From assembly GCA_003142855.1 (NCBI GenBank), contig PLNW01000115.1, positions 13,199 through 77,198 on the forward strand: 64,000 nt of DNA, written 5' to 3'. A program made the position numbers and the translations under genes. Below, piece after piece: positions 1 to 9,014 of this stretch (position 1 is its first letter; each line of letters begins with the position of its first letter). The notes beneath the pieces are model-generated. The model was not told the DNA's origin. It did not search any database and saw only the letters and a program-made list of their open reading frames with translations. Source of the stretch: Myxococcales bacterium. Its GTDB lineage: Bacteria > Myxococcota_A > Polyangia > Fen-1088.

Positions 1-279
<279 letters not shown>

Positions 280-445
280 AATTCTCACACACGGCCTTTC
301 GACCGCATGTAGTAACTGATTCGATCCTTCGGAGATCTTGCGATCTCCGCGTTGCATTCTCGTATCACTCAAAGTTTCGGGGCCGAATCCGCTCGTCCCT
401 TTTGAGGACAAGGGAATCGGCATTTCTTCTCAGTTTGCTATTCAG

Positions 446-458
446 CTTTCAAAGACCG
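446..458 (-). promoter_or_regulatory. boxA-like antitermination element in the rrn leader
   Basis: The minus strand reads CGGTCTTTGAAAG here, close to the boxA-type sequence (TCTTTGA core) found in rRNA leaders, where NusB/S10 bind to allow antitermination. It lies about 170 nt upstream of the mature 16S end, as expected for a leader. Identification is by motif and position only. Confidence 0.55.
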
Positions 459-510
459 AACGGCCCTCCCGCTGGAAGCCGACCACCGGCTCCCCGGAGA
501 GGGGATGGGA

Positions 511-538
511 AGATTATGTATCCGCGGGCAAAAGTCAA
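511..538 (-). promoter_or_regulatory. candidate rRNA operon promoter
   Basis: On the minus strand TTGACT (533-538) and TAATCT (511-516) are separated by 16 bp, a good sigma70-type promoter pointing toward the 16S gene. A C-rich stretch follows the -10 box, as in growth-rate controlled promoters. It lies about 40 bp downstream of the hemB stop codon, so hem read-through into the rRNA operon is also possible. Confidence 0.55.
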
Positions 539-579
539 ACAAAAACGCCAAGACGCGCCTCGTCGGCGCCGACGACCCC

Positions 580-1575
580 CTACCTCTTGCCCGTGAGGAG
601 ATGCGCCGCTTCTTTGGCGTGATAGGTCACGACCAAATCAGCACCCGCCCTCCGTATGGAGATCAGAGTTTCCATCATGGATCGGTCGTAGTCAAGGAGC
701 CCTTTTTGCCCCGCGAGCTTGAGCATCGCGTATTCGCCTGACACGTTGTAGGCAGCGACCGGCACGTCGAACTCGCGGCGCACTTCGCTGATGACGTCAA
801 GGCAAGGAAGCGCGGGCTTGACCATGACGATGTCCGCACCCTCTTCCACGTCGAGGGCCACCTCGCGTATCGCCTCACGGATATTCGCCACATCCATCTG
901 ATAGCCACGGCGGTCGCCGAACGACGGCGCCGAAGCAACCGCCTCGCGGAAGGGTCCGTAGAAGGCCGACGCGTATTTGGCCGCGTAGGACAGTAGGATG
1001 ACGTCTTGCTGCTCGGCCTCGTCCAGGGTTTCGCGCAAGAAACCGATCATCCCGTCCATCATCCCTGAGGGGGCGACGATGTCCGCGCCCGCCTGTGCCT
1101 GGGCCATCGCCGCCCTGCCCAGGTTTTCCAGAGTGGCGTCGTTGTCCACCATGCTCTGGTCTCCCTTCTTTTCCAGGATCACGCCGCAGTGGCCGTGGGT
1201 CGTGTACTCGCAGAAGCAGCAGTCAGCGGCCACCGCGAGATCAGGTACAGCCTTCTTGATGGCGCGAATGGCACGCTGGACGATGCCCTCCGGGTGCCAG
1301 GCCTCGCTTCCCACGGCATCCTTTCGCTCGGGCAGACCAAACAGCATCACCGCCGGAATGCCAAGGTTGGCGACAGCCTCGGCCTCACGGGCAAGCTGGT
1401 CGACGGAGAAGTGGAATTGTCCGGGCAGCGCCGCGATCTCGCGGTGCACGCCCTTGCCAGGACACACGAAGAGCGGAAAGACCAGGTTGTCGACGGAGAG
1501 CGTGGTCTCACGAACCATTCGACGCAGGGCCTCGCTACGGCGCAGTCGCCGGGGCCGGTTTTCTGGGAACGACAT
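580..1575 (-). CDS. hemB: delta-aminolevulinic acid dehydratase (porphobilinogen synthase)
   Basis: Condenses two 5-aminolevulinate molecules to porphobilinogen in cytosolic tetrapyrrole (heme) synthesis. The 331-residue product has the normal family length. It shows the cysteine metal-site segment ([13 protein letters not shown]), the flap region and the Schiff-base lysine motif [10 protein letters not shown]. The ATG at 1575 is chosen because AAAGGAGA lies just upstream and the protein then begins [10 protein letters not shown], as HemB proteins do; the frame stays open further upstream but that part overlaps hemD. It starts 1 bp after the hemD stop, so the two are almost certainly one operon. 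Confidence 0.97.
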   Translation of the reverse strand: MSFPENRPRRLRRSEALRRMVRETTLSVDNLVFPLFVCPGKGVHREIAALPGQFHFSVDQLAREAEAVANLGIPAVMLFGLPERKDAVGSEAWHPEGIVQRAIRAIKKAVPDLAVAADCCFCEYTTHGHCGVILEKKGDQSMVDNDATLENLGRAAMAQAQAGADIVAPSGMMDGMIGFLRETLDEAEQQDVILLSYAAKYASAFYGPFREAVASAPSFGDRRGYQMDVANIREAIREVALDVEEGADIVMVKPALPCLDVISEVRREFDVPVAAYNVSGEYAMLKLAGQKGLLDYDRSMMETLISIRRAGADLVVTYHAKEAAHLLTGKR

Positions 1576-1576
1576 G

Positions 1577-2332
1577 CTAGTGGTCTCCTTTGGGTGAGCG
1601 TACGCGGACGATAGCCGAAATGAGCGCATCGATGTTGGGCTCCTCGGCCACCACAGGCGAGAGACCACAACGAACTGCCTCTGCGGCTGTGCTGGGCCCT
1701 ATGACCGCGACGGTCTTGTTCGCAAGGACGCCGGGGCCGTGCGTCCCCACAAACGCGCGCAGCGCCGATGGGCTGGCGAAAGTTGCGACGTCAAACGCCG
1801 GTGGAGGTGGCAAGGGATCGAGAGGAACCGTCTGGTAGGCGGCGACCACGTCGACCTGGCAGCCTTGGTCGCGCAGGGCCTGTGTGAGCGCATCGCGTCC
1901 CGCAAGCGCCTGCGGGAAGAGGAAGCGGGCGCTGTTTCCGAGGCTGCGGAAGGCGTCGATCAGGCCATCCTGGCGTTGGTCCGAGGGCACGAGATCGACT
2001 CGGACACCGGCCTTCTCGAGCGCGCGTGCGGTTTCTGCGCCCACAGCGGCGACTCGTGGGCGAGCCGACCCAGTCGGAAAACGGCCGCCCTCCATGCGTG
2101 AAGCGGTGAACAGCACCGCCGTCTTGCTGGTGAAGATGATCCAGTCGTAGCACCCAACCTGCCGGAGCGCCCGATCGAGTGGCTCCCATGAAGGCGGCGG
2201 CCGCACCTCGATCGTCGGATAGGAAACCACGCGGGCACCCGCCGCCGACAGCGCCGCCGCCCATGTGTCGGCCTCGGCGCGCGCCGGCCGAGTCACGAGC
2301 ACGCGGCTCCCTTCAAGCAAGAGCGGTGACAT
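1577..2332 (-). CDS. hemD: uroporphyrinogen-III synthase
   Basis: Cyclises and isomerises hydroxymethylbilane to uroporphyrinogen III, two steps after HemB in heme synthesis. The 251-residue protein has the two-lobed HemD pattern: an N-terminal VLVTRP strand, a central [11 protein letters not shown] segment and a second lobe with FPQALAGRD and [10 protein letters not shown]. Sequence conservation is low in this family, so the call rests on these strands and on the adjacent hemB. The start at 2332 ([10 protein letters not shown]) is chosen because it precedes the first strand. The frame stays open upstream but that part overlaps the HNH gene. hemA and hemC are not in the window. Confidence 0.93.
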   Translation of the reverse strand: MSPLLLEGSRVLVTRPARAEADTWAAALSAAGARVVSYPTIEVRPPPSWEPLDRALRQVGCYDWIIFTSKTAVLFTASRMEGGRFPTGSARPRVAAVGAETARALEKAGVRVDLVPSDQRQDGLIDAFRSLGNSARFLFPQALAGRDALTQALRDQGCQVDVVAAYQTVPLDPLPPPPAFDVATFASPSALRAFVGTHGPGVLANKTVAVIGPSTAAEAVRCGLSPVVAEEPNIDALISAIVRVRSPKGDH

Positions 2333-2361
2333 GACAGAGACTCCGAGGTGGGAGCCCCTTC

Positions 2362-2958
2362 CTACTCTTCCAGCTCGACATTCCAGTACGATGCATTGGC
2401 GAGGTCGAGGAAGGGTAGCCATTCGCGGTAGCGCACGCCATCTCCGGTGGTGCGAAAAGTCGGGGTCCAGCGGGGTCGAGTCGGCGCGCGGAGAAGATGC
2501 ATCTTGGCCTGGTCGGGAGTCCGCGCACCCTTGGCCAGATTGCAGTCCACGCAGCAACAGACGACATTCTCCCAGGTGGTGCGACCGCCCTGGGATCGGG
2601 GCTTGACGTGGTCCAGATTCAAGTCTGAACGCGCAAGCTGCCGGCCGCAGTACTGACAGGTATTGGCATCGCGCGTGTAGATGTTGTGGCGTGAAAATCG
2701 GACTTTGGCCTTGGGGATGCGATCATACAGCTGCAACATGATCACACGCGGGACGCGGATGGCGCGATCGACGGTGTGAATGACATCATCGCCCGTCTCG
2801 GCCGAGAGCTGCGACCAGCTCGCGAAGTCGAGCACCCGGAACTGCCGGTCGATGGCCTGAGCCGCGCCCAGGTAGAGCAAGGTGAAGGCCCGCCTCACGT
2901 TGGTGACGTGGATGGGCTGGAAGCTCCGGTTGAGGACCAGGACAGATGAGTTGATCAC
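2362..2958 (-). CDS. HNH endonuclease family protein
   Basis: A 198-residue protein with a C-terminal HNH nuclease domain. CQYCG and a second cysteine pair (CVDCN) form the zinc site around LDHVKPRSQGG and the ENVVCCC segment, where the HNH histidine and asparagine lie. The N-terminal half (VLVLNRSFQP...) is typical of the stand-alone bacterial HNH family that is common in Myxococcota and cyanobacteria, whose role is not known to me. It starts at GTG 2958 with AAGG 6 nt upstream. It ends 29 bp before hemD and probably heads the hemD-hemB transcript. Confidence 0.9.
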   Translation of the reverse strand: MINSSVLVLNRSFQPIHVTNVRRAFTLLYLGAAQAIDRQFRVLDFASWSQLSAETGDDVIHTVDRAIRVPRVIMLQLYDRIPKAKVRFSRHNIYTRDANTCQYCGRQLARSDLNLDHVKPRSQGGRTTWENVVCCCVDCNLAKGARTPDQAKMHLLRAPTRPRWTPTFRTTGDGVRYREWLPFLDLANASYWNVELEE

Positions 2959-3177
2959 GATGCGCCTTCTCTGGTGCTACGCACCGCGATTGCGTTCAGT
3001 GCTCCTGTCTGGGGCGACGGCAAAAATCGGCCATTCATTCCCTGTTCGCCGCGCTGCCGCGAGGCGTCGATGGGGGGGCTCGACCGCCGGAGCGGCCGCG
3101 CATCGCTGGCCGCGCTCATGGGCTTTGATGCTAACAGAGCGAAGCCGGGACGGCAAAGGCTGTAAAATGCCAGGGCC

Positions 3178-5379
3178 TTGAACACCCAGACCCTATCCGC
3201 CCTGGTAGCCGCCATCGTCAGCTTGGCGATCGGTGGTGCCGTTCTTCTGCGTGAGCCACGACGAGCGGTTCACGTTCTCTTCGCGACGTTCGCTTTCAAC
3301 ATCGCGGTCGAGAAGCTCCTGTCTTTCTTTTCCACCGGCGCGGCCGAGCCTGATTCGTTTCTCAAGTGGGCCGTCATGGCCGCCACGGTGTCGCTTCCTG
3401 CGACCGCGCAGCGGTTCTTCCAGGCTTTCTTGGGCGACGAGGCCGGCCCGCCGCCGCTCTCGCGCACCACCGTGGTGGGCGCGGGATTGCTCTACTCGGC
3501 GCTGCTGCTCAGCCGCTTTCTCGCGACGCCTATCCACACGGGCCCGTGGTTTCACGCGGCCCTGGTCATCTATGTCTTCGTCGGGCTCTATCTGTCCGTC
3601 TACTACCTCTACCGTCGCTACCGGGGCACGCCGTCGCGGGTCGAGAAGATCCGGCTCCTCTACCTTCTCATCGGCGGCGTGGCGACGGTGACCGCAGCCT
3701 TGCTCGATCTCATTCCCGGGGCGCCGTCGTTCGGAAACATCTTCATCACCATCTACCTGTATTTCCTATCGCAGACCCTGGCCCGCTATCGCTTGCTCGA
3801 CCTCAACGAGCTGCTCGGCCGTATGGTGGTGCTGGCCACTCTGGTCATGATCGCCACGGTCATCTACGGCCTGCTCTTGGTGAAGTGGGTCGAGCTCGAC
3901 GAGCTGGGGGTGTTCTTTCTCAATGCTTTGGTGGCATCGACCGCGATCATTATCGTGTTCGAGCCTTTGCGCACGCGCCTGGAGCGCGTGGTGAATCGCT
4001 GGATGTTTCAGGAGAAGTACGAGCTGTTCCGGCGCATCGAAACCCTGCGCACGGATTTGATGAACGTCATCGACGTGCGCGATCTGGTGCCGCGCGTGCT
4101 GTCTGCCTTGGAGGCTTCCCGGCGGGTCACCCACGCCTCGCTCTACACCGTCGACCCCGACGGCTCCGCCTATGAGCTGGCCGGGCATGTGGGACCGCGA
4201 CCCGAGGCTCGTTTGGACGCGGTTGCCTATCGTGCCTTTCTCGAGAGGCTGCGCCGCGCGGGCGTGGTGTCCATCGAGGGACTCGAGCGAGAGCTGGCGG
4301 CCCTGCGCAACACACAGAGCGAGGAGCGCGAGAGCCTGCTGCTCATGGTGCGAGCGCTGGAGCTGCTCAACGGTTCGGTCGTGCTGGCCGTGATCGGCGA
4401 GGAGCAACTGCTGGGCATGCTGGTGCTGCGCGATGAGCGCTTGCGCGAGGCCTATTCCTCGGAGGAGATCGAGTTGTTTCGCGGGGTGGCCGCCTCCATT
4501 GGGGTCACCTTGCAGAACTCGCAAGTGTACGAGCGCATGAAGGAGCGCGATCGCTTGGCGGCGCTGGGCCAGATGGCGGCCGGCCTGGCTCACGAGATCC
4601 GCAACCCGCTGGGATCGATCAAAGGCGCCGCCCAGTTTCTGCAACCAACCGGGTCGCAGCCGGCTGACGCCGCTGGCACACGCGAGTTCCTGGGTATCAT
4701 CGTCGAGGAAGTCGATCGGCTGAACAAGATCGTGTCGCAGTTTCTCGACTACGCCCGGCCGTATCGTGGCGACCAGAGTCCGCTCGACGTCAACGATGTG
4801 GTTCGCAAGACGCTGCACCTCATCGAGAAGGAACGCAGCGCCGGCGTGGACATCTCGACCAGCTTCATCGATGGACTTCCCCCGGTGCGGGCCGATGCTC
4901 AGCAACTGCGGCAGGTGTTTCTCAACCTGACGTTCAACGCGCTCGAGGCCATGCCCCAGGGTGGCAGGCTGCACGTGTCGACCAGCCTCCGCCGATCCAC
5001 GCGCCGGGGCGCAGCGGCCGCCTTCTTGGAGATTCGCTTCCGGGACACAGGCGTGGGCATCCCGGCCGGGGATCAGCGCAACCTCTTCATTCCATTCTTC
5101 ACGACCAAGGAACGGGGCACGGGGTTGGGCCTGTCCATCAGCCAGCGCATCATTGAGAACCACGGTGGAACCATTGAGGTGCGTTCGCAGTCGGGCGCCG
5201 GATCGACCTTTTCCGTGCTCTTGCCGGTGGAGGCCGATGCCTATGCCTCCTACGCAGAAGCGAAAAAGGGCCCACCGCCCCTACCGGGGTCAGGCCCCAT
5301 CCCGCTGACGCCGCCCGTGGTCATTCCGTCGGCCCCGTCCCTTGCGGCATCGCCGCCGGTGCCCTCCGGGCTGAAATGA
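3178..5379 (+). CDS. membrane-bound sensor histidine kinase with GAF domain
   Basis: A 733-residue kinase of the NtrB type. The first ~250 residues hold about seven to eight hydrophobic segments. A GAF-like domain follows (about 290-440), then a HisKA dimerisation domain with the phospho-accepting His at residue 472 in HEIRNPLGS. The HATPase domain shows the N box (NLTFNALEAMP), G1 (DTGVGIP) and GTGLGL. A proline-rich tail of ~40 residues ends the protein. The start is TTG at 3178; a TAAAAT box at 3163-3168 lies 9 nt upstream and no ribosome site is obvious. The regulator gene begins 14 bp after the stop, so this is a cognate pair. The signal sensed is unknown. Confidence 0.92.
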   Translation: MNTQTLSALVAAIVSLAIGGAVLLREPRRAVHVLFATFAFNIAVEKLLSFFSTGAAEPDSFLKWAVMAATVSLPATAQRFFQAFLGDEAGPPPLSRTTVVGAGLLYSALLLSRFLATPIHTGPWFHAALVIYVFVGLYLSVYYLYRRYRGTPSRVEKIRLLYLLIGGVATVTAALLDLIPGAPSFGNIFITIYLYFLSQTLARYRLLDLNELLGRMVVLATLVMIATVIYGLLLVKWVELDELGVFFLNALVASTAIIIVFEPLRTRLERVVNRWMFQEKYELFRRIETLRTDLMNVIDVRDLVPRVLSALEASRRVTHASLYTVDPDGSAYELAGHVGPRPEARLDAVAYRAFLERLRRAGVVSIEGLERELAALRNTQSEERESLLLMVRALELLNGSVVLAVIGEEQLLGMLVLRDERLREAYSSEEIELFRGVAASIGVTLQNSQVYERMKERDRLAALGQMAAGLAHEIRNPLGSIKGAAQFLQPTGSQPADAAGTREFLGIIVEEVDRLNKIVSQFLDYARPYRGDQSPLDVNDVVRKTLHLIEKERSAGVDISTSFIDGLPPVRADAQQLRQVFLNLTFNALEAMPQGGRLHVSTSLRRSTRRGAAAAFLEIRFRDTGVGIPAGDQRNLFIPFFTTKERGTGLGLSISQRIIENHGGTIEVRSQSGAGSTFSVLLPVEADAYASYAEAKKGPPPLPGSGPIPLTPPVVIPSAPSLAASPPVPSGLK

Positions 5380-5393
5380 GCTAACGTCAGGCC

Positions 5394-6848
5394 GTGGCCG
5401 CCAACCAGACAGAAGCCAAGCGCGTTCTCATCGCGGACGACGAAATCAACATGCGCCGCGTGCTCGAGGCACTCCTGCGACGCGATGGCTACGACGTGGT
5501 GACGGCAGCCAACGGGAACGAGGCGCTGGCCAACATGGGTCGCGGCATCAACATGGTCATCACCGACCTCAAGATGCCCGGTCTGGACGGCATGGGTCTT
5601 CTGCGCAAGCTCTCGGTCGAATACCCCGATGTTCCGGTGGTCATGATCACCGCCCATGGGTCAGTGGAAAACGCGGTCGAGGCGGTCAAGCTGGGCGCCT
5701 TTGACTACTTGGAAAAGCCTTTTGACCAGGAGCAGATTCACCAGATCGTCGCCAAAGCGATGCTCACGCACACGCTCGCGCGTCGCGATGCCCGGCCCGT
5801 GGATACCACCGTGCACGGGCGCTTCCGTCTGGTGGGCGACTCGCCCGCGATTCGCCAGCTCTACGCCGTGGTCGAGAAGGTCGCCGACACGCCTTCGACG
5901 GTGCTCATCACAGGCGAGTCGGGCACAGGCAAGGAGCTGGTGGCGCGGGCGCTGCACGACAATTCTTCGCGGCGCGCGGGGCCGTTCATCAAGATCAACT
6001 GCGCGGCCATTCCCAAGACCCTGATGGAGTCCGAGCTTTTCGGCTACGAGAAGGGGGCGTTCACCGGCGCGGTCGGTTCCAAGCCGGGCCGTTTCGAGCT
6101 GGCCCACGGCGGCACGCTGTTTCTCGACGAGATCGGCGAGATTCCCGTGGAGATGCAGGTCAAGTTGTTGCGCGTCCTGCAGGAGTCGGAGTTCGAGCGC
6201 GTGGGCGGGATCAAGACCATCAAGGTCGATGTGCGCCTGCTGACCGCGACCAACCGAGATCTCGCGGTCGAGATCGCCGGCGGCGGCTTCCGCGATGACC
6301 TTTACTACCGGCTCAACGTCGTGCCTATCCACTTGCCCGCCTTGCGCGAGAGGCGCCAGGACATCCCCCTGCTGGTGGACCACTTCATCGCGCGCTTCAA
6401 CGAGCGACTGAAGAAGCAAATCACGGGTGCCGAGCCCGCGGCGGTGGAACGGCTGGTGGCGCACAACTGGCCCGGAAACATTCGCGAGCTGGAGAACGTG
6501 ATCGAGCGAACCATCCTCTTCTGTGAAGGGCCGCGGATTCGTCTTGAGGACTTGCCTGCCGACCTGGGTGGAGCAACCCTGCGGCCGTCGCAACCCGATC
6601 TCCCGGTGGTGGTATCCGCGCCTCCAGCGGCGAGCCCGCCGCCCTCCGCCGCGCCACCCGTGGGCGAGGAGGTGGGCTCTCTCAAGGAAGCGGTACGCGT
6701 GGAAACCGAACGCGTCGAGCGCGATCTGATCCAACGCGCCTTGGACGAGACCGGAGGGAACGTGACCCAGGCCGCGCGCAAGCTGCAGATTTCGAGAAAG
6801 AGCCTGCAGACCAAGATGAAGGAGCTGGGGTTGCGCGATCGCGAGTAG
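5394..6848 (+). CDS. sigma54-dependent response regulator (NtrC family)
   Basis: A 484-residue activator with the full NtrC layout. The receiver domain (residues 9-120) has phospho-acceptor Asp58 in TDLKMPG. The AAA+ domain (about 145-375) has Walker A GESGTGKE, the sigma54-contact loop GAFTGA and Walker [10 protein letters not shown]. After a proline/alanine-rich linker comes a Fis-type helix-turn-helix ([17 protein letters not shown]). It should activate RNA polymerase-sigma54 when phosphorylated by the kinase directly upstream. It starts at GTG 5394. No target gene or -24/-12 promoter was identified in the window. Confidence 0.96.
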   Translation: MAANQTEAKRVLIADDEINMRRVLEALLRRDGYDVVTAANGNEALANMGRGINMVITDLKMPGLDGMGLLRKLSVEYPDVPVVMITAHGSVENAVEAVKLGAFDYLEKPFDQEQIHQIVAKAMLTHTLARRDARPVDTTVHGRFRLVGDSPAIRQLYAVVEKVADTPSTVLITGESGTGKELVARALHDNSSRRAGPFIKINCAAIPKTLMESELFGYEKGAFTGAVGSKPGRFELAHGGTLFLDEIGEIPVEMQVKLLRVLQESEFERVGGIKTIKVDVRLLTATNRDLAVEIAGGGFRDDLYYRLNVVPIHLPALRERRQDIPLLVDHFIARFNERLKKQITGAEPAAVERLVAHNWPGNIRELENVIERTILFCEGPRIRLEDLPADLGGATLRPSQPDLPVVVSAPPAASPPPSAAPPVGEEVGSLKEAVRVETERVERDLIQRALDETGGNVTQAARKLQISRKSLQTKMKELGLRDRE

Positions 6849-7081
6849 CTGGCTCGGGGCAGCCCTTCATCGGCCGCCAGGCCACGGCCGGCGAGCCACC
6901 CGAAGGACAAGGCGAGAGCCGAAAGCGCCGTGCGCGTCGTGCAACTGTCTGCGATCACACACAGCTCATGTCTGCGCACACGGTTTGCGTTGCATCCGCT
7001 CGTTGATCGCGCACGCGATCATCGCGACGACCAATTGGAGTGTTGCCGGCAGAATTGGTCGCCACTGGCGCGAAGGCAGAT
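6849..7081. other. intergenic region with a short palindrome, no gene seen
   Basis: 233 bp between the regulator gene and the convergent PIN-domain remnant. It contains a perfect inverted repeat, GATCGCG-CA-CGCGATC, at 7005-7020. No T-tract follows it, so it may be an operator or a weak terminator hairpin. I see no coding pattern. Confidence 0.4.
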
Positions 7082-7450
7082 CTACCCCCTCTCCGTTCGC
7101 AATCCTTTCCGCACCTTCTTGATGCGCTCGAAGTCTTCGTCGTTGTGGAGCAGAGTGGCCTTGGCCTCAATGGCATGTGCGGCGATTAGGCAATCCACGC
7201 TGCTTCGCACGGTCAGCCCGCGGCGGCGGCAATCGAAAAAGATGCGTGCTGCTTCCCAAGGCGGCGCCGTGAGGTCCACTGGCACGGCGAGGTGTTGCAG
7301 GGACAGATGCTCCCGCAAGATCTCGCACTCCTTCTCGTCGCGTGCGCCCTGCATAACCTCCTGGCAGCACAGAATGGGGATTGCGAATGGGGTGTCGCTC
7401 GCCTCGATACTGGCGAGCATTTCGACGGCGGGGGTACTCCTTCCGCGTAG
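7082..7450 (-). pseudogene. 5'-truncated PIN-domain (VapC-type) toxin gene
   Basis: The ~122-residue frame from LRGRSTPAVE onward matches the C-terminal four fifths of a VapC-like PIN ribonuclease. It keeps the second-acid region (CCQEVMQGARDE), the third (LTVRSSVDCLIAAHAIE) and LLHNDEDF. The N-terminal strand, which normally carries the first catalytic Asp (DTSVWID-like) just before the RG segment, is absent. The frame runs instead into the 3' end of the propeller gene, which stops at 7467. No antitoxin gene lies upstream. A shorter protein could start at ATG 7420 but would lack the first catalytic Asp. I read it as a deletion remnant. Confidence 0.75.
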
Positions 7451-7466
7451 GACCCCGCACTCTCGC

Positions 7467-8672
7467 TCAGGAGCGGTGCCAGAGAATGGAAAAGCCCACG
7501 ATCCACACGTCGTCGTCTGCGGTGCCCCACACGCCCATCGGGGTGGCGCTGAACCCGCCGCTCGGCGGCAGACGCTCGCACCCGGTGGTCTGTGTGAGGA
7601 GGGCGCCGTCAAGCTCGACGTCGATGGCGCGGCAGACGTGCTGGTCATACGGCGAATCGGGGTTGACGTAGCCGCTGCCGTCCTCGAGGAGATAGCTGGT
7701 CCCGGCCGGCGAGACCCAGACGTCGGAGATCGTGAAGTCGTAGTCGTTGTCGTTTACGGCTACGGCCGTGGTGCCCGACCTCGACCAGGAAGCGCCGTGA
7801 TCGGTCGTGTGGGCCACCGAGCCGCAGTCGCCGGCGGCGTATACGGTCGCGCCGTCGGGGGTGCCGGACACGTGCCGCAGCAGGCACGCTGTGGCCGCGT
7901 CCGCGACGGTCTGCCAGCTCGCCCCGCCATCGGACGAGTGCAAGACCACCCCCGCGTAGGTTGTCGTGGCGTCGGCGCCGCCGTCGGGTGCCGTGCCACC
8001 GTCGGGCGCGTTGGCGCCAGCGTCGCCGTCGCCCGCGGTCGCAACGCCGCCCACGACATAAAGGTCGTTGCTGGCGGAGCCCCAGATGCCGAACAACACC
8101 ATCCGCGGGTCCGAAAACAGGGCCGTCCAGTGCGCGCCGCCGTCGGCGGTGCCGAGGATCTCGCCGTCCTCCGTCGTGACGAGCACGCGATCCCGATCGA
8201 TGGGCCACACCCCAAGGAGCGAGCTCGACGTGCCGACTTCCACCCGCTGCCAGGATTGTCCGCGATCAGTCGTGTGCATCAGAACACCCGACGTGGGTGA
8301 CGTTCTTCCGGCCACCCAGACGTCGTCGGCCGCGCTCGCCCCGATCGAATAGAACCTCGGATACTGGATCGTGGCCCCGACGCTGGCCGGCGCGACGCTG
8401 ACATCGACCCAGGTGCGAGCCGCGTCGGCGGTTCGCAGGATCGTCCCGTCGTCACCCGCCAGGTAGAGATCGGTGCCCACGCCATGGACTGCCCAGAGCT
8501 GCGTTGGCGTCGGCGGGTCCAGCACGGACCATTCGTCGGCCGCCCCGGCATCGTTGAGGCCGCCGGCATCGTTCAGGCCGCCCGTGCCACGGGAACGGGA
8601 ACAGGCACTGGCGGCGATCGCCGCCCAGAGCGCGAACACTATCGCCGCACGGGAGGGATTCAGCGCAATCAT
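7467..8672 (-). CDS. secreted beta-propeller lipoprotein with BNR-like repeats
   Basis: A 401-residue exported protein. A hydrophobic N-terminus ends in a lipobox-like SAC, followed by a duplicated GLNDAG linker. The body has repeated blades of the form TxDGGxxW (for example TADGGAHW, SSDGGASW, TTDHGASW) alternating with DVW/DLYVVG strands, as in BNR and Ycf48-like propellers. A low-complexity GGTAPDGGA insert sits between blades. Such proteins usually bind ligands at the cell surface; no enzymatic role can be assigned. The start at 8672 is chosen for the signal peptide; a TATCAT box ends exactly 7 nt upstream and no proper ribosome site is present, which suggests a leaderless mRNA. Confidence 0.8.
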   Translation of the reverse strand: MIALNPSRAAIVFALWAAIAASACSRSRGTGGLNDAGGLNDAGAADEWSVLDPPTPTQLWAVHGVGTDLYLAGDDGTILRTADAARTWVDVSVAPASVGATIQYPRFYSIGASAADDVWVAGRTSPTSGVLMHTTDRGQSWQRVEVGTSSSLLGVWPIDRDRVLVTTEDGEILGTADGGAHWTALFSDPRMVLFGIWGSASNDLYVVGGVATAGDGDAGANAPDGGTAPDGGADATTTYAGVVLHSSDGGASWQTVADAATACLLRHVSGTPDGATVYAAGDCGSVAHTTDHGASWSRSGTTAVAVNDNDYDFTISDVWVSPAGTSYLLEDGSGYVNPDSPYDQHVCRAIDVELDGALLTQTTGCERLPPSGGFSATPMGVWGTADDDVWIVGFSILWHRS

Positions 8673-8679
8673 CCTTTCG

Positions 8680-8685
8680 ATGATA
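8680..8685 (-). promoter_or_regulatory. -10-like box TATCAT, predicted leaderless start
   Basis: TATCAT on the minus strand ends 7 nt before the ATG at 8672. That spacing would put the transcription start on the A of the start codon. The same arrangement occurs before the genes at 25643, 38545, 55487 and 56245. Confidence 0.45.
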
Positions 8686-8732
8686 CACGCTTTTCGTGGA
8701 ACATAAGGCAAACAAGCGCGCCGACGCGCTAG

Positions 8733-8799
8733 CGGTTCCAGAGTCTTGCAGGATGTTCTCGCGAGGGTGGTTCCAGAGTCTTCCAGGACGTTCTCGCGA
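8733..8799. repeat. two-unit 35-bp tandem repeat
   Basis: The ~32-bp segment starting GGTTCCAGAGTCTT and ending GTTCTCGCGA occurs at 8734-8764 and again from 8769, offset by 35 bp, with only a few differences (TGCAGGAT versus TCCAGGAC). It lies upstream of the propeller lipoprotein gene and downstream of the transposase gene. Confidence 0.8.
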
Positions 8800-8860
8800 A
8801 CGTCGATTGGCGGCGGCTGGAAGCACCAATGTAGGGGCCGGCGACGCACGAAGGCCATGG

Positions 8861-8901
8861 GTGGGGAGCCGGGGAAGGCTTCGCAGGGTCAGCCATGACG
8901 T
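8861..8901 (-). repeat. possible decayed half-copy of the 77-bp dispersed repeat
   Basis: GTGGGGAGCCGG followed by GGCTTCGC matches one end and the inner hairpin arm of the repeat found at 25660, 37329 and 41200. The other half (GGGAACCCT hairpin) is missing. The match is short and could be chance. Confidence 0.3.
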
Positions 8902-9014
8902 GAAGGGAGCCCCGTGACTTCCCGAATTTCGATACGTCTGCGAGGTCCGGGCAGACGCATCCTTCGCTGAGTCTTCAGGTGGCTTGGCCGCTGCGCACCG
9001 GCAGCCGTCCCCGC

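Larger units (their letters stand above)
8673..9014. other. 342-bp non-coding region beside the transposase gene
   Basis: No gene is visible. It holds a two-unit tandem repeat (8733-8799) and a segment at 8861-8901 resembling one half of the 77-bp dispersed repeat. Its GC content and lack of codon pattern suggest mobile-element debris at the 3' side of the RAYT gene. Confidence 0.5.

Noticed and set aside
3766-5163. 465-codon open frame on the minus strand
   Set aside because: It is antisense to the histidine kinase and is rich in Gln, His, Arg and Leu, which is typical of reading GC-rich coding DNA in reverse. No family pattern.
6930-8300. 456-codon open frame on the plus strand
   Set aside because: It crosses the PIN remnant and the propeller gene in antisense and has no recognisable domain.
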